A DNA stretch of 64,000 nt from Tahibacter harae. GTDB lineage: Bacteria; Pseudomonadota; Gammaproteobacteria; Xanthomonadales; Rhodanobacteraceae. Made by a program: the position numbers and the translations under genes. The stretch is taken from positions 310,001-374,000 of the forward strand of contig NZ_JANFQO010000001.1 in NCBI RefSeq assembly GCF_024437735.1, written 5' to 3'. Below are positions 9,174 through 18,266 of this stretch, in pieces. How positions within the stretch are numbered: the first letter of the stretch is position 1; each line of letters opens with the position of its first letter. Under the pieces are notes generated by a model. That model saw nothing but the letters and a program-made list of their open reading frames with translations, did not search any database and was not told the origin of the DNA.

Positions 9174-11738
9174 ATGCCACAAGCCACCTTCCAGCGCCTG
9201 CGCCACCTGTTCAACGCCCTGGCCGACCTGACGCCGGAAGAACGCGAAGCCTTCCTCGCCGCCCAGCAGGATCTGGGCGCCGATACCCGGCGCCAGCTGC
9301 AACAACTGCTGCAATCGGATGAACAGCTGGCCGGCGTGACCGTGCGCAGCGCCATGAACACCGCCTATCAGCTGGCGGATGCGCACGCCGGACGCAGCGG
9401 CGAGCGCATCGGCGCCTATACCCTGCGGCGTCAGCTCGGCAGCGGCGGCATGGGCAGCGTGCACCTGGCCGAGCGCAGCGAAGGCGGCATCGTGCAGCAG
9501 GTCGCCATCAAGATCGTGCATCCGGAGCAGCTGGACGCGACCACGCTGGCGCGCTTCCGCCTCGAACGCCAGGTGCTGGCCCTGCTGCGCCATCCGCATA
9601 TCGCCAGCATGCTGGACCTGGGCGAGCTGGAAGACGGCAGCCCGTACGCGGTGATCGAATTCGTCGATGGCGTGCCCATCACGGTCCATGCGCGCGAGAA
9701 ACGCCTGGATCTGCGCCAGCGCCTGCACCTGCTGCTGGCGGTCTGCGACGCCGTCGCCCATGCCCACCGCAACATGATCGTGCACCGCGACCTGAAACCC
9801 AGCAATGTGCTGGTCGATGCCGACGGCCACGTCAAGCTGCTGGATTTCGGCATCGCCAAGCCGCTGATCAGCCAGTTCGGCGCCATCGACGTGGAGCAGA
9901 CCGCGACCGCACAGCGCTTCCTCTCGCCCAGCCACGCCGCGCCGGAGCAGTTCAAGGGCGAGGCCATCACCACCGCCTGCGATGTCTACGGCCTGGGCTC
10001 GCTGCTGTACGAACTGCTGTGCGACCAGCCGCCCTTCTCCACCGCCGACCGCACGCCGGGCCAGCTGGAGCGGGAAATCTGCGAAGTCGATCCGCCGCCG
10101 CCTTCGCGCCGCCGCGCCGCCGACGCCAGCATCGAAGCACCGCCGCGCGACCTGGACCTGATCGCCCTGCGCTGCCTGCGCAAGCAGCCGGCCGACCGCT
10201 ACAGCTCGGTGGAGGCGCTGGCGCAGGACCTGCGCAACTACCTCGCCGGCCGCCCGGTTGAGGCCCGCCGCGGCAGTTTCCTCTACCGCACCGGGCGCTT
10301 CGTCAGCCGCCATCGCAGCGCGGTCGCGTTGTCGGCCGTCATCGTCGGCGTTACCGCGGTCGGCTTTCTCCTGCTCGCGCAGCAGAACCGCGCCACCACC
10401 GAGCAACGCCTGCGCGCCGACGAAATGACCGGGCTGATCATCGACGCGCTGCGCTCGGCCGATCCCTCGCGCAAAGGCGCACGCGATCTCTCCGCCCGCG
10501 AAGTGTTCGAGCGGGTCGCCGGGCAGGTCCAGGCCAAGCCGGATCTGTCGCCACAGTCGCGCGCCAGCCTGATCAGCGCCATCGCCCGCATCGATCTGGA
10601 GCTGGGTCTGCCCAGACAGGCCGAGGCGCTGCTCGACCGGCTCGACGCCGAAGCCCTTTCCGCACGGGAGCGCGATCAGGCCCGCAACATCAGGGCGCGG
10701 GTGCTGATGTCCGCAGCCCGCTATGACGAAGCGCGCCTGATCATCGCCTCCGGCCTTGCCGAAGCTGCAAGCCCGCAACAGCGGATCCCGTGGCAGATTG
10801 CAGATACCCAGCTGGACTTCCACCAGGGCAAGATCGACGACGCACTGAAGAAGATCGATGCCGTACCAACCCAGGAAATCGACGCGGAAACCAGCGAAGA
10901 TCGCCTCAACCTGCGCGCGCAGATCCTGCTCGCGCAGGACAGGCGTCCCGAGGCGCTGGAGGAATTCAACCGCCTGCTGGCCGCCCAGCGCAAACGCCTG
11001 GGACGGGAGTCGCCAGCAGTATTTGAAACCCTGGGACAGATGGTTGTGGCCGAAGTGCGCGAAGGCAACTTCGACCGGGCCGAGCCGCTCAACAGCGAGC
11101 AGCTGGCGCTGGCAGAACGGCTGTTCGACAAAAATTCCGTCCGCTACGGCAGAGCCCTCAGCACCGCGCAACTGTATGAGCGTTACCGCGGAAACTACAA
11201 AAAGGCGCTCGAATACGAATATCGGAACAACGCCATACAACGCGAGCAGTACGGCGAGCCCAACCCTGCGCTGGCCCGGTCACATTTCAACCTTGCCGGA
11301 CTCCACACCTATCTGGAAGAGTACGCCGAGGCCGACGCTCATTTCGGCAAGGCGATCAGCAATGCGGAACGCGTCTGGCTGCCCTCGGACGGAAACTTGT
11401 TTCTGTTCCGCCTCGGGTTTGCCGTCCATCTCGCCATGAATAGCGATCGCCCCGCCGAGGCGCAGAAAGTCGCCCGCGTCGCGTTGAACAGCGCCGATAC
11501 CTATCCGGAGCTGAAAACCGAGGAAATCTATCTTCTGGGACTGCTGATCGACAGATACGGCGACTACAGCCGAGATCCGTCCAAGGCGAACCGCGCTGCG
11601 CTGATCAAGGCGCTGGACGAGGCAATCGCCGGTGGCAAAGGCATCAGCTACAAACGCACGCTCGGCGACTTCCTGCTTAAGCTCAAGACCAAAGGGATCG
11701 AACCGACGCCGGCAGCGACTGCAGGCTCCCCTGACTGA
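9174..11738 (+). CDS. Membrane-anchored Ser/Thr protein kinase with TPR-like C-terminal region (module 1)
   Basis: 854 residues. A conserved N-terminal segment (about 1-60, FQRLRHLFNALADL) is shared with the other two module kinases. The kinase domain runs from about 79 to 345: GSGGMGSV glycine loop, VAIKIV lysine, VHRDLKPSN catalytic loop (near 203), LLDFGIAK (near 224). The P+1 loop reads SPSHAAPEQF rather than the common GTPxYMAPEQ. One membrane helix (about 385-404) follows, then a helical repeat region (about 450-840) with TPR-like spacing (NLAGLHTYLEEYAEADAHF). The kinase is therefore cytoplasmic and the TPR part probably periplasmic, a plausible sensor. Pairing with the ECF gene just upstream suggests the sigma factor is its substrate, as for PknT/EcfP in Vibrio; that is inference. 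Confidence 0.92.
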   Translation: MPQATFQRLRHLFNALADLTPEEREAFLAAQQDLGADTRRQLQQLLQSDEQLAGVTVRSAMNTAYQLADAHAGRSGERIGAYTLRRQLGSGGMGSVHLAERSEGGIVQQVAIKIVHPEQLDATTLARFRLERQVLALLRHPHIASMLDLGELEDGSPYAVIEFVDGVPITVHAREKRLDLRQRLHLLLAVCDAVAHAHRNMIVHRDLKPSNVLVDADGHVKLLDFGIAKPLISQFGAIDVEQTATAQRFLSPSHAAPEQFKGEAITTACDVYGLGSLLYELLCDQPPFSTADRTPGQLEREICEVDPPPPSRRRAADASIEAPPRDLDLIALRCLRKQPADRYSSVEALAQDLRNYLAGRPVEARRGSFLYRTGRFVSRHRSAVALSAVIVGVTAVGFLLLAQQNRATTEQRLRADEMTGLIIDALRSADPSRKGARDLSAREVFERVAGQVQAKPDLSPQSRASLISAIARIDLELGLPRQAEALLDRLDAEALSARERDQARNIRARVLMSAARYDEARLIIASGLAEAASPQQRIPWQIADTQLDFHQGKIDDALKKIDAVPTQEIDAETSEDRLNLRAQILLAQDRRPEALEEFNRLLAAQRKRLGRESPAVFETLGQMVVAEVREGNFDRAEPLNSEQLALAERLFDKNSVRYGRALSTAQLYERYRGNYKKALEYEYRNNAIQREQYGEPNPALARSHFNLAGLHTYLEEYAEADAHFGKAISNAERVWLPSDGNLFLFRLGFAVHLAMNSDRPAEAQKVARVALNSADTYPELKTEEIYLLGLLIDRYGDYSRDPSKANRAALIKALDEAIAGGKGISYKRTLGDFLLKLKTKGIEPTPAATAGSPD

Positions 11739-12017
11739 GGTGACGTGACGCCTGGGATGCACTGCTGATCCGGGCCGCGGCAGTCCGGCTATACGGCGCA
11801 TGTCGGCAGTCCACGTGCCACGCGGGAAGCCCCGTCTCGCATCCAGTCCCGGTCAACACCATAGGCACTAGCTTGCCTGCCAGGGCGGCGGTAGCACCTT
11901 CGCACACCCGCGGCCGAACGTTCTCAGGCGGTGCGCCGATGATCATGTTTCATCCGGAACAGCGGTTACCACCGCAGCGGCCGCCCTCCTGCGGCCGTTT
12001 CAGCCGGAGAACAATCC
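11739..12017. other. Intergenic region between kinase 1 and the Rhs gene
   Basis: 279 bases without a supported gene. The end carries CCGGAG about 8 bases before the ATG at 12018, supporting that start. No attachment-site repeat or transposase remnant was seen at this junction. Confidence 0.5.
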
Positions 12018-15000
12018 ATGAGGTTTCCTCCAGATCCGCGCCATCCGCCAAGCCCCCACATCAACGCCGCCTCCCCGGCAACAGCAATCACGATCGCAGA
12101 AGCACAACGCCCGGCCTCGTCATGCAGCGTTGCTGCCGCGCTGGCATCGCTGGCCTTCCTCTTCATGGCCGCCAGCGCAACTGCCCAGATCAACTCGCAG
12201 TGCAAGGCCCAAGGCGGCGACGCGGAGTGCGTCGATCCGCTGCAGGGCGAGCCGGCCTGTATCGCCGCCGGCTACGTGTATACCTCCGATCCGCCGTGCC
12301 AGATCGACTACACCACCGTCACAGGCACCTGCAAGACCGAAGGCGAGGCACAGCAGGCCTTCCTGAACAACTGGAAAGCTGCCGTCAACCCAACCTGCCG
12401 GCAACCACGCATGGAAGTCTGCAGTCCGCCGCAGCAGTCGCTGACCTTCAAGCTGGGCGTGGCGCAGTACTGGTCCACCGGTTTCGACGGCTACATGTCG
12501 AGCAACCCGCCCGACGGCTCCTGTCCGGAGAACCTGGTTGCCTCCTGCGCCAGCGGCCGCGGCATCGCCAGCTCCTGCCGGCGCTGGGTGGAGTGTCCGC
12601 CAGGCTATGCGGAAGTCCATCCAGTCAACGGCCCCTGCAAGAAGATCGAAGGCAAGATCTGCCCTGCCGGCAATCCGATCGACTGCGGCGACGGCCAGAA
12701 ACTGCAGATGGAAGTCGATATTGCGGCCAACAGCTCAAGCTCGCTGAAATTCGCGCGCTACTACTCCAGCACCGGCTTCTACACCGCTCCGGGCAGCAAC
12801 CAGCCGCCCAATCCATTCGGCCGTACCTGGCGCCACAGCTACCAGCGCTCCATCGTGGTCGAGACCTCGGGGCCGCCGCACAACATCAGCCTCGCCCACG
12901 CCGTGCGGCCTGACGGCAAATACACACATTTCAAGCTGGTCAACGGCCAGTGGAAAGGCCGCGAAGACACCTGGGAAATCCTTGAGGAAGTCACCAGCCA
13001 GAACCAGCGCACCGGCTGGCGCTACACCAACGAAAAAGACGAGATCGAGCACTACGACGCCGCCGGACATTTGCTCAGCATCGTCACCCGAGCCGGTTTG
13101 GCGACCACCATCGACTACAACGGCAACTGGCAGCCGGTGCGGGTCACCGACGCCTTCGGCCGCAGCCTCGTCATCAGCTATACCGCGGCGGCCTATGTCA
13201 ACGGCCAGCTCGAACCGCGGCATGTGGACGTGGCCGATCCCGCCGGTGAGATCCATACCTATGAATTCAACGATCGCGAACGCCTCGTCCGGGTCATCCG
13301 TCCGGACAGCAAGGTGCGCCAATACCTCTACAACGAGGCAGCTCTGACGCAATATCCCACCAACGGCTGGGATCTGCTCACCGGCATCATCGATGAAAAC
13401 GGCAGCCGCTACGCCAGCTATCGCTACGATGCCTTCGGCCGCGCCGTTGAGGAATGGCACGGCAGCAACCAGGCAGACAAGCTCAGCCTGGAATACTACG
13501 GCCACTTCAACGACGCGACCTCCTTCACCACGCTGACGGACGCACTCGGCGCGATAACCCGGCGCCGCTATGTCGCTGTCGACGGACGTCTGCGCGACGC
13601 CGGAACCACCCGCTGCAGCGCGACGTCCTGCACCGCAACTAACCTGGAAAAGACCACACGGACCTACGACAGCAACGGCAATCTGAGCCAATCCACCGAC
13701 TTCCGCGGCACCATCACCGACTATGACCACAACACCCGCGGCCAGGAGCTGGTTCGCCGCGAGGGCTACATTCCCGCGGCAATGGGGTGTCCGCCACCAT
13801 CGACCTACAGCAGTTCGGCCTACGGATCCAGCTGCGTCGGCGGCACCTGCTGGTCGACTTCACCATTCGCCGGCAGCACCAGCGCAGCACCGCTGGGCTG
13901 GAACGGCTGGCAATACAGCTGTCTGGCCGCTGTCAGCCCGTCCAGCTATGTCCGCGCTACCGAAACCGACTGGCACGGCATCGTGCGCGCGCCGGTCGAA
14001 CGCCGGCTGCGCAATGCCAGCGGCGCGCTCGAGGCCAAGACGCAGTGGGCTTACAACAGTCGCGGGCAGGTCACCGCGCGCTGCGAGATAGCGCCTGAAG
14101 ATGCGGCGGCGATGGGCTACACCTGCAGCGATAGCATCGCTCCGTCCATTGACGCCAAAGTTCGGCGCTGGACTTATACCTATTGCGAGGCTGTCGATGT
14201 AGCGGCGAGCAATTCGACGTGTCCGATCGTAGGGTTGGAGAAGACGATGAATGGCCCACGCCTGACCAGCGATCCAGGCATGAACGGGCTGGATGACATT
14301 GCTACCAAAGCCTACTACCCAACCACGGACGAATCAGGCTGCGGCTCACCCGAAGGACCGTGCCACAGCAAGGGTGATTTGCACACAGTCACCAATGCAC
14401 TTGGCCATGTAAGAGAAAACGTCACCTACGATAAGGCTGGCCGACTGTTACGCAGCCGCGATCCCAACGGCACGTTAATCGATCTCGCCTACAACTGGCG
14501 CGGCTGGGCCACCTCGCGAAGGGTTCGTGCTCTCGCAAGCGGTGCGAACAACATTGATGATGGGACAATGACCATCACCTACGATGATGTCGGCCTGATC
14601 ACCCGGCTGGCTCACGCCGATGGCGCTTATCTCAGCTACGCCTATGATGACGCCTATCGTCTTACCGAAATCATGGACAATCTGGGAAATCGTACCAGGT
14701 ACACGCTGGATGCTTCGGGTAAACGCACGAAGGAAGAAACTTTCAATTCAACCTACGATGCAGCTATACCAGGCCAGGGGCTGAAGCGCAGGATAGCGCG
14801 GCATTACAATGTACTCGGACGCCCTGTAAAAACGCTCAACTCTGCCAGCATCCCGCTGCAGGACTCCAGCACATACGACACGACCGCATACCAGGACGGT
14901 TTCGATCCGAACGGCAACGCTGTCCGGTTTGACGACGGCGCGGGAAGTCGCTTCCAGCGCGACTACGATGCCCTGAATCGGCTTGTCCGCACCATCCACG

Positions 15001-17030
15001 ATGTCGCCGGCACAAATCCCCAGACGGCAAATGCGACGGTCGAAATAGGCTATGACGGCGCCGATCGAATTCGATCCGTCAAGGACCCTGACAATCTCGT
15101 CACGACGTTCCTTGTCGACGGACTCGGCAACCGCTCCGGCGTCAACAGCCCGGACACCGGACACACCAGCTACGAATACGATCTTGCCGGCAACCGCATC
15201 AGCGAAACGGATAGCAGGGGCATCTTGGTGCAGAAAACCTATGACCCGCTGAATCGTCTGCGCTCGATCAGCTATCCGGATTCCTCCTCGAACGTAAGCC
15301 AAGTCTACGAAGAGAGCAATTCGGCGACAGGCTGCCCGATTTCATTTCCGATATCCAGGTTGACGCGCCTCACTGATGCCAGCGGTAGCACCATCTTTTG
15401 CTATGACCGCCGCGGGAATGTGATCCGGAAAGTGCAAAATACGGACGGCGCCGTTTTTACGATCGAGTATGCCTATGACAATGACAACAGGATCAACCGA
15501 ATCGTGTATCCCAGCGGGAGCATAGTTCACTACACCAGGGATACAACGGGGCGGGTCGTCGGGATCAATTGGCAGGCATCGGCACAATCCCCTTCAGTTG
15601 CCATCGTGACGTCAGCGACCTACTACCCGTTCGGCCCCCTTAATGTGCTGACGTTCGGCAATGGACGCACGCTTGCGAAGGTTTATGACACCGACTACGC
15701 CATCGACAGCATTGCCAGTTCTGCTTCCGATGGCCTCGTGCTTGATCTGCAAACGGACGTTGTCGGAAACATTGTCAGTGCCAGCGGCACTACTGGGGCT
15801 ACAACTCCGGATCGTCACTATGCCTATGACCGCCTGTTCCGCCTGACGCAGGTCACGAACGCGAACGGAACCCTGCTCGAGGGTTACGACTATACTCGCG
15901 GCGGCGATCGCACTCGAAAAAGAATCGGAAGCGCCACTCAGAACTACTCATACGTTGCGGGCAAGCACAGAATTTCGGCTATCGACAATGTCAACCAGGT
16001 ACACGACAACGTCGGTAATATCGTTGATCGTAGCGATGGGACCACATTGACCTACGGTGACAACAATCGTCTCATCAAAGCGAGCGCAGGCAACAGTCAG
16101 GTCGACTATTCTTATACCGGCCGGGGAGAGCGCGTACACAAGAGCGGCTCTTTCGCCAGCTCGACCGATGTCGATGTTTACGTCTTCAACGAACAAGCCA
16201 AGGTACTGACAAACTATCGCGACAGAACCGGCAACGGTGGAGCACAGAACTTCATCGACTATATTTATCTGGACGATCTGCCGGTAGCCCAGATTCGCGA
16301 CGGCGCGCCTAGTTTTATCGAGACCGATCATCTGGGAACTCCGCGCGTAACTGCGTCCGCTTCGACGAACTCCAAGGAATGGGAATGGTCATTCCTGGGC
16401 TCCTCCTTTGGCGAACATGCGCCGGCGCTGTCGCCAAACGGAAAACCGTTGGACTTGCGCTATCCCGGACAATGGCAGGATGAAGACCTGCGTCTTGCCT
16501 ACAACGTCTTCCGCGATTTCGACGCGGCCACGGGGCGCTATGTCGAGAGCGATCCGATCGGCATTGCCGGAGGCTGGAATACCTACCAATATGCGGGCGC
16601 GAGCCCGTTGCGGCTAAGCGATCCTCATGGCTTGAATCCGATCATTACAGGCGCTCTTGCGTGCGGCGGAGGTTGCGTCGCTGGGATAGTAGGCAGCCAC
16701 GCCATTTGCGTTGGCCTGGGAATGTGGAATGGCGGCTCTTGGCGCGAATGCGACAAACGCTGCAGGCCAGATCCTTGCAAAGCGGCCAAAGTCTGCGTGA
16801 CCGGTTGTGTTGCGACTGTAGTTGTAGCCGGCACAGCGGGAAGCGCAGGAGTAGCCTTCGTTGGGCTTGGTGGTTTTGTTGCGGAAGAACTGCTTATTAC
16901 CTATATCGAGGAGCTTTTCCCATTTGACCCTTGCAAAGCGCTTGGATGGCCGAGTGGATGGTCCGACGACCAGCCTCCTGCCACGCCCTGGGACTTGTTG
17001 CCTGGTAATCAAGGCAAGATTCTGATGTAG
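12018..17030 (+). CDS. Rhs/YD-repeat protein with RHS-associated core and variable C-terminal tip
   Basis: 1670 residues. The N-terminus carries a long basic lead and a hydrophobic signal segment ending ASATA (about 42-58). A Cys-rich region (about 60-210) follows, then a DUF6531-like entry (GNPIDCGDG near 217; ARYYSSTGF). Many YD repeats (YDxxGRxxx) run from about 350 to 1400. The core is YLDDLPVAQIRDG, ETDHLGTPR (near 1434), FRDFDAATGRYVESDPIGI (near 1500-1518) and DPHGLNP (near 1537). After the core comes a tip of about 130 residues, Cys-rich with a hydrophobic glycine/alanine stretch, which I cannot match to a toxin fold. Rhs proteins enclose and deliver C-terminal effectors or act in contact with other cells. 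The DNA becomes visibly AT-richer from about 14.1 kb on. No VgrG, PAAR or obvious immunity gene is adjacent. Confidence 0.88.
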   Translation: MRFPPDPRHPPSPHINAASPATAITIAEAQRPASSCSVAAALASLAFLFMAASATAQINSQCKAQGGDAECVDPLQGEPACIAAGYVYTSDPPCQIDYTTVTGTCKTEGEAQQAFLNNWKAAVNPTCRQPRMEVCSPPQQSLTFKLGVAQYWSTGFDGYMSSNPPDGSCPENLVASCASGRGIASSCRRWVECPPGYAEVHPVNGPCKKIEGKICPAGNPIDCGDGQKLQMEVDIAANSSSSLKFARYYSSTGFYTAPGSNQPPNPFGRTWRHSYQRSIVVETSGPPHNISLAHAVRPDGKYTHFKLVNGQWKGREDTWEILEEVTSQNQRTGWRYTNEKDEIEHYDAAGHLLSIVTRAGLATTIDYNGNWQPVRVTDAFGRSLVISYTAAAYVNGQLEPRHVDVADPAGEIHTYEFNDRERLVRVIRPDSKVRQYLYNEAALTQYPTNGWDLLTGIIDENGSRYASYRYDAFGRAVEEWHGSNQADKLSLEYYGHFNDATSFTTLTDALGAITRRRYVAVDGRLRDAGTTRCSATSCTATNLEKTTRTYDSNGNLSQSTDFRGTITDYDHNTRGQELVRREGYIPAAMGCPPPSTYSSSAYGSSCVGGTCWSTSPFAGSTSAAPLGWNGWQYSCLAAVSPSSYVRATETDWHGIVRAPVERRLRNASGALEAKTQWAYNSRGQVTARCEIAPEDAAAMGYTCSDSIAPSIDAKVRRWTYTYCEAVDVAASNSTCPIVGLEKTMNGPRLTSDPGMNGLDDIATKAYYPTTDESGCGSPEGPCHSKGDLHTVTNALGHVRENVTYDKAGRLLRSRDPNGTLIDLAYNWRGWATSRRVRALASGANNIDDGTMTITYDDVGLITRLAHADGAYLSYAYDDAYRLTEIMDNLGNRTRYTLDASGKRTKEETFNSTYDAAIPGQGLKRRIARHYNVLGRPVKTLNSASIPLQDSSTYDTTAYQDGFDPNGNAVRFDDGAGSRFQRDYDALNRLVRTIHDVAGTNPQTANATVEIGYDGADRIRSVKDPDNLVTTFLVDGLGNRSGVNSPDTGHTSYEYDLAGNRISETDSRGILVQKTYDPLNRLRSISYPDSSSNVSQVYEESNSATGCPISFPISRLTRLTDASGSTIFCYDRRGNVIRKVQNTDGAVFTIEYAYDNDNRINRIVYPSGSIVHYTRDTTGRVVGINWQASAQSPSVAIVTSATYYPFGPLNVLTFGNGRTLAKVYDTDYAIDSIASSASDGLVLDLQTDVVGNIVSASGTTGATTPDRHYAYDRLFRLTQVTNANGTLLEGYDYTRGGDRTRKRIGSATQNYSYVAGKHRISAIDNVNQVHDNVGNIVDRSDGTTLTYGDNNRLIKASAGNSQVDYSYTGRGERVHKSGSFASSTDVDVYVFNEQAKVLTNYRDRTGNGGAQNFIDYIYLDDLPVAQIRDGAPSFIETDHLGTPRVTASASTNSKEWEWSFLGSSFGEHAPALSPNGKPLDLRYPGQWQDEDLRLAYNVFRDFDAATGRYVESDPIGIAGGWNTYQYAGASPLRLSDPHGLNPIITGALACGGGCVAGIVGSHAICVGLGMWNGGSWRECDKRCRPDPCKAAKVCVTGCVATVVVAGTAGSAGVAFVGLGGFVAEELLITYIEELFPFDPCKALGWPSGWSDDQPPATPWDLLPGNQGKILM

Positions 17031-17356
17031 AAACGGCAGACACTGCTGGAGGTGTATCCAGGATGTTCACTGATACAGTCCAGCGACAGACGCACAAGAC
17101 GATTGACATCAGCCTAGATCCGTATAGGCCTTCAATTCAGTCCAGCAACACGATCTGCGCGCCGGCCATTCCGGGGCGCAGATCTCGCACACGCTCTATA
17201 TGTCCCAAATCGACAACTGCTTAACAAAATACAAACGACACCGCAGACCACGCCTCAGCAAACTAGCGCCATGCAGTTGTAGCATCCGCCCTCACCACGT
17301 TACCTTTCGCGTTACGTCCGCCACATCGTTACCGGCCCGGCACTGCGCCGGCATCC
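17031..17356. other. 326-bp gap after the Rhs gene, no immunity gene seen
   Basis: The stretch is less GC-rich than its right-hand neighbours. Short open frames exist, but none has a good start and none resembles an immunity protein. It contains the inverted repeat at 17152-17184 and must hold the promoter of the second ECF gene. Confidence 0.5.
17152..17184. terminator. Hairpin after the Rhs gene (possible terminator)
   Basis: GATCTGCGC (17152-17160) and GCGCAGATC (17176-17184) form a perfect 9-bp stem around a 15-base loop. There is no T run, so it may be a Rho-associated or processing hairpin or an operator rather than an intrinsic terminator. Confidence 0.35.
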
Positions 17357-17944
17357 ATGAGCAGTCCCCCGCCAAGTCCCGAGATCACTGCCTTGCTGGG
17401 CCGCTGGCGCCAGGGAGACCGCGCTGCCGAGGGCGAGCTGATGCGTACGGTCTATCCGGTGCTGCGCGATATCGCGCGGGCGCGGCTGCGCAACTCCAGC
17501 GACGAGCTGACCCTGTGCGCGACTGAGCTGGCGCACGAGGTCTATGCGCGGCTGGCCCGCGCCGAGCACATGCACTACAACGACCGCGGCCATTTCTACG
17601 CCGTGGCGGCGCGGGCGATACGCAATTTCCTGATCGACCATCTGCGCGCGCGGGGCAGCGGGAAGCGCGGCGGCGATCTGCCGTTCGTGCCGCTGGAGCT
17701 GGCCGAAGACGTGGAGGATTCCGACCGCATAGACCTGCGCATCGACTGGCTGGGCGTGCACGAGGCACTCAACCGGCTGGAGACCGTGGATGCGGGCTGC
17801 GCGCGCATCGTCGAGCTGAAGTTCTTTTCCGGCCTGAGTACGGAGGAAATTGCGGCGGCCTGTGACATCTCGCGCGCGACGGTGGTGCGCAGCTGGCGTT
17901 TCGCCAAGGCCTGGCTGACCGACCAGTTGCGCCAGCCGTCATGA
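17357..17944 (+). CDS. ECF sigma factor 2 (Sigma70_ECF, kinase-associated type)
   Basis: 195 residues, paralogous along its length to the ECF genes at 8456 and 20893. Region 2 contains YPVLRDIARARLR and FYAVAARAIRNFLIDHLR. Region 4 contains the helix-turn-helix GLSTEEIAAACDISRATVVR. Region 2.2 reads LTLCATELAHEVYARL; Thr56 is the residue conserved in all three paralogues (T followed by E or D), while the second Thr of the other two is Val here. The partner kinase begins 322 bases downstream, the widest sigma-kinase gap of the three modules. The gene follows the Rhs insertion directly. Confidence 0.9.
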   Translation: MSSPPPSPEITALLGRWRQGDRAAEGELMRTVYPVLRDIARARLRNSSDELTLCATELAHEVYARLARAEHMHYNDRGHFYAVAARAIRNFLIDHLRARGSGKRGGDLPFVPLELAEDVEDSDRIDLRIDWLGVHEALNRLETVDAGCARIVELKFFSGLSTEEIAAACDISRATVVRSWRFAKAWLTDQLRQPS

Positions 17945-18266
17945 AGCCGGCCGGGCAAGAGCCGGCGGCAGCGACGCCGGAATCATGCGGAAAGGCGCCG
18001 GCAACCCGAAAACCCGCAGCCCTGCGCGGCGGCCGCCCGTGCAATGGCGCCTGCGGTTTTGTGGAATTGCGGTTGCAATCGCGTAAATAGCGCAATCACA
18101 GCATGTAATTTGGAACCTGCCGCCGCAAGCAGTTCGCGACGGGCAATCGAGGAAAGGCTCCGCACGGCCGGAAGTCGCGCGGCGGAACGGGATCCGTGCC
18201 TTTCGGGAAGTGGGCAAGGCCACGCGGCCCAAAGCGGCGCGGCAACGGGCTAAGGGGGCCCGGGAT
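17945..18266. other. 322-bp gap between ECF sigma 2 and kinase 2
   Basis: No supported gene. An AT-richer patch around 18055-18115 (GTGGAATTGCGGTTGCAATCG and following) could hold a promoter for the kinase, which would separate its expression from the sigma gene. The equivalent gaps in modules 1 and 3 are only 127 and 46 bases. Confidence 0.45.

Noticed and set aside
12018-17356. Rhs locus as part of a type VI secretion cluster or an integrated element
   Set aside because: No VgrG, PAAR, EagR-like chaperone, integrase, transposase or flanking direct repeat was found around it.
17200-17526. Possible immunity gene after the Rhs gene
   Set aside because: The frame runs into the second ECF gene, is rich in Arg and Pro, and has no ribosome site.
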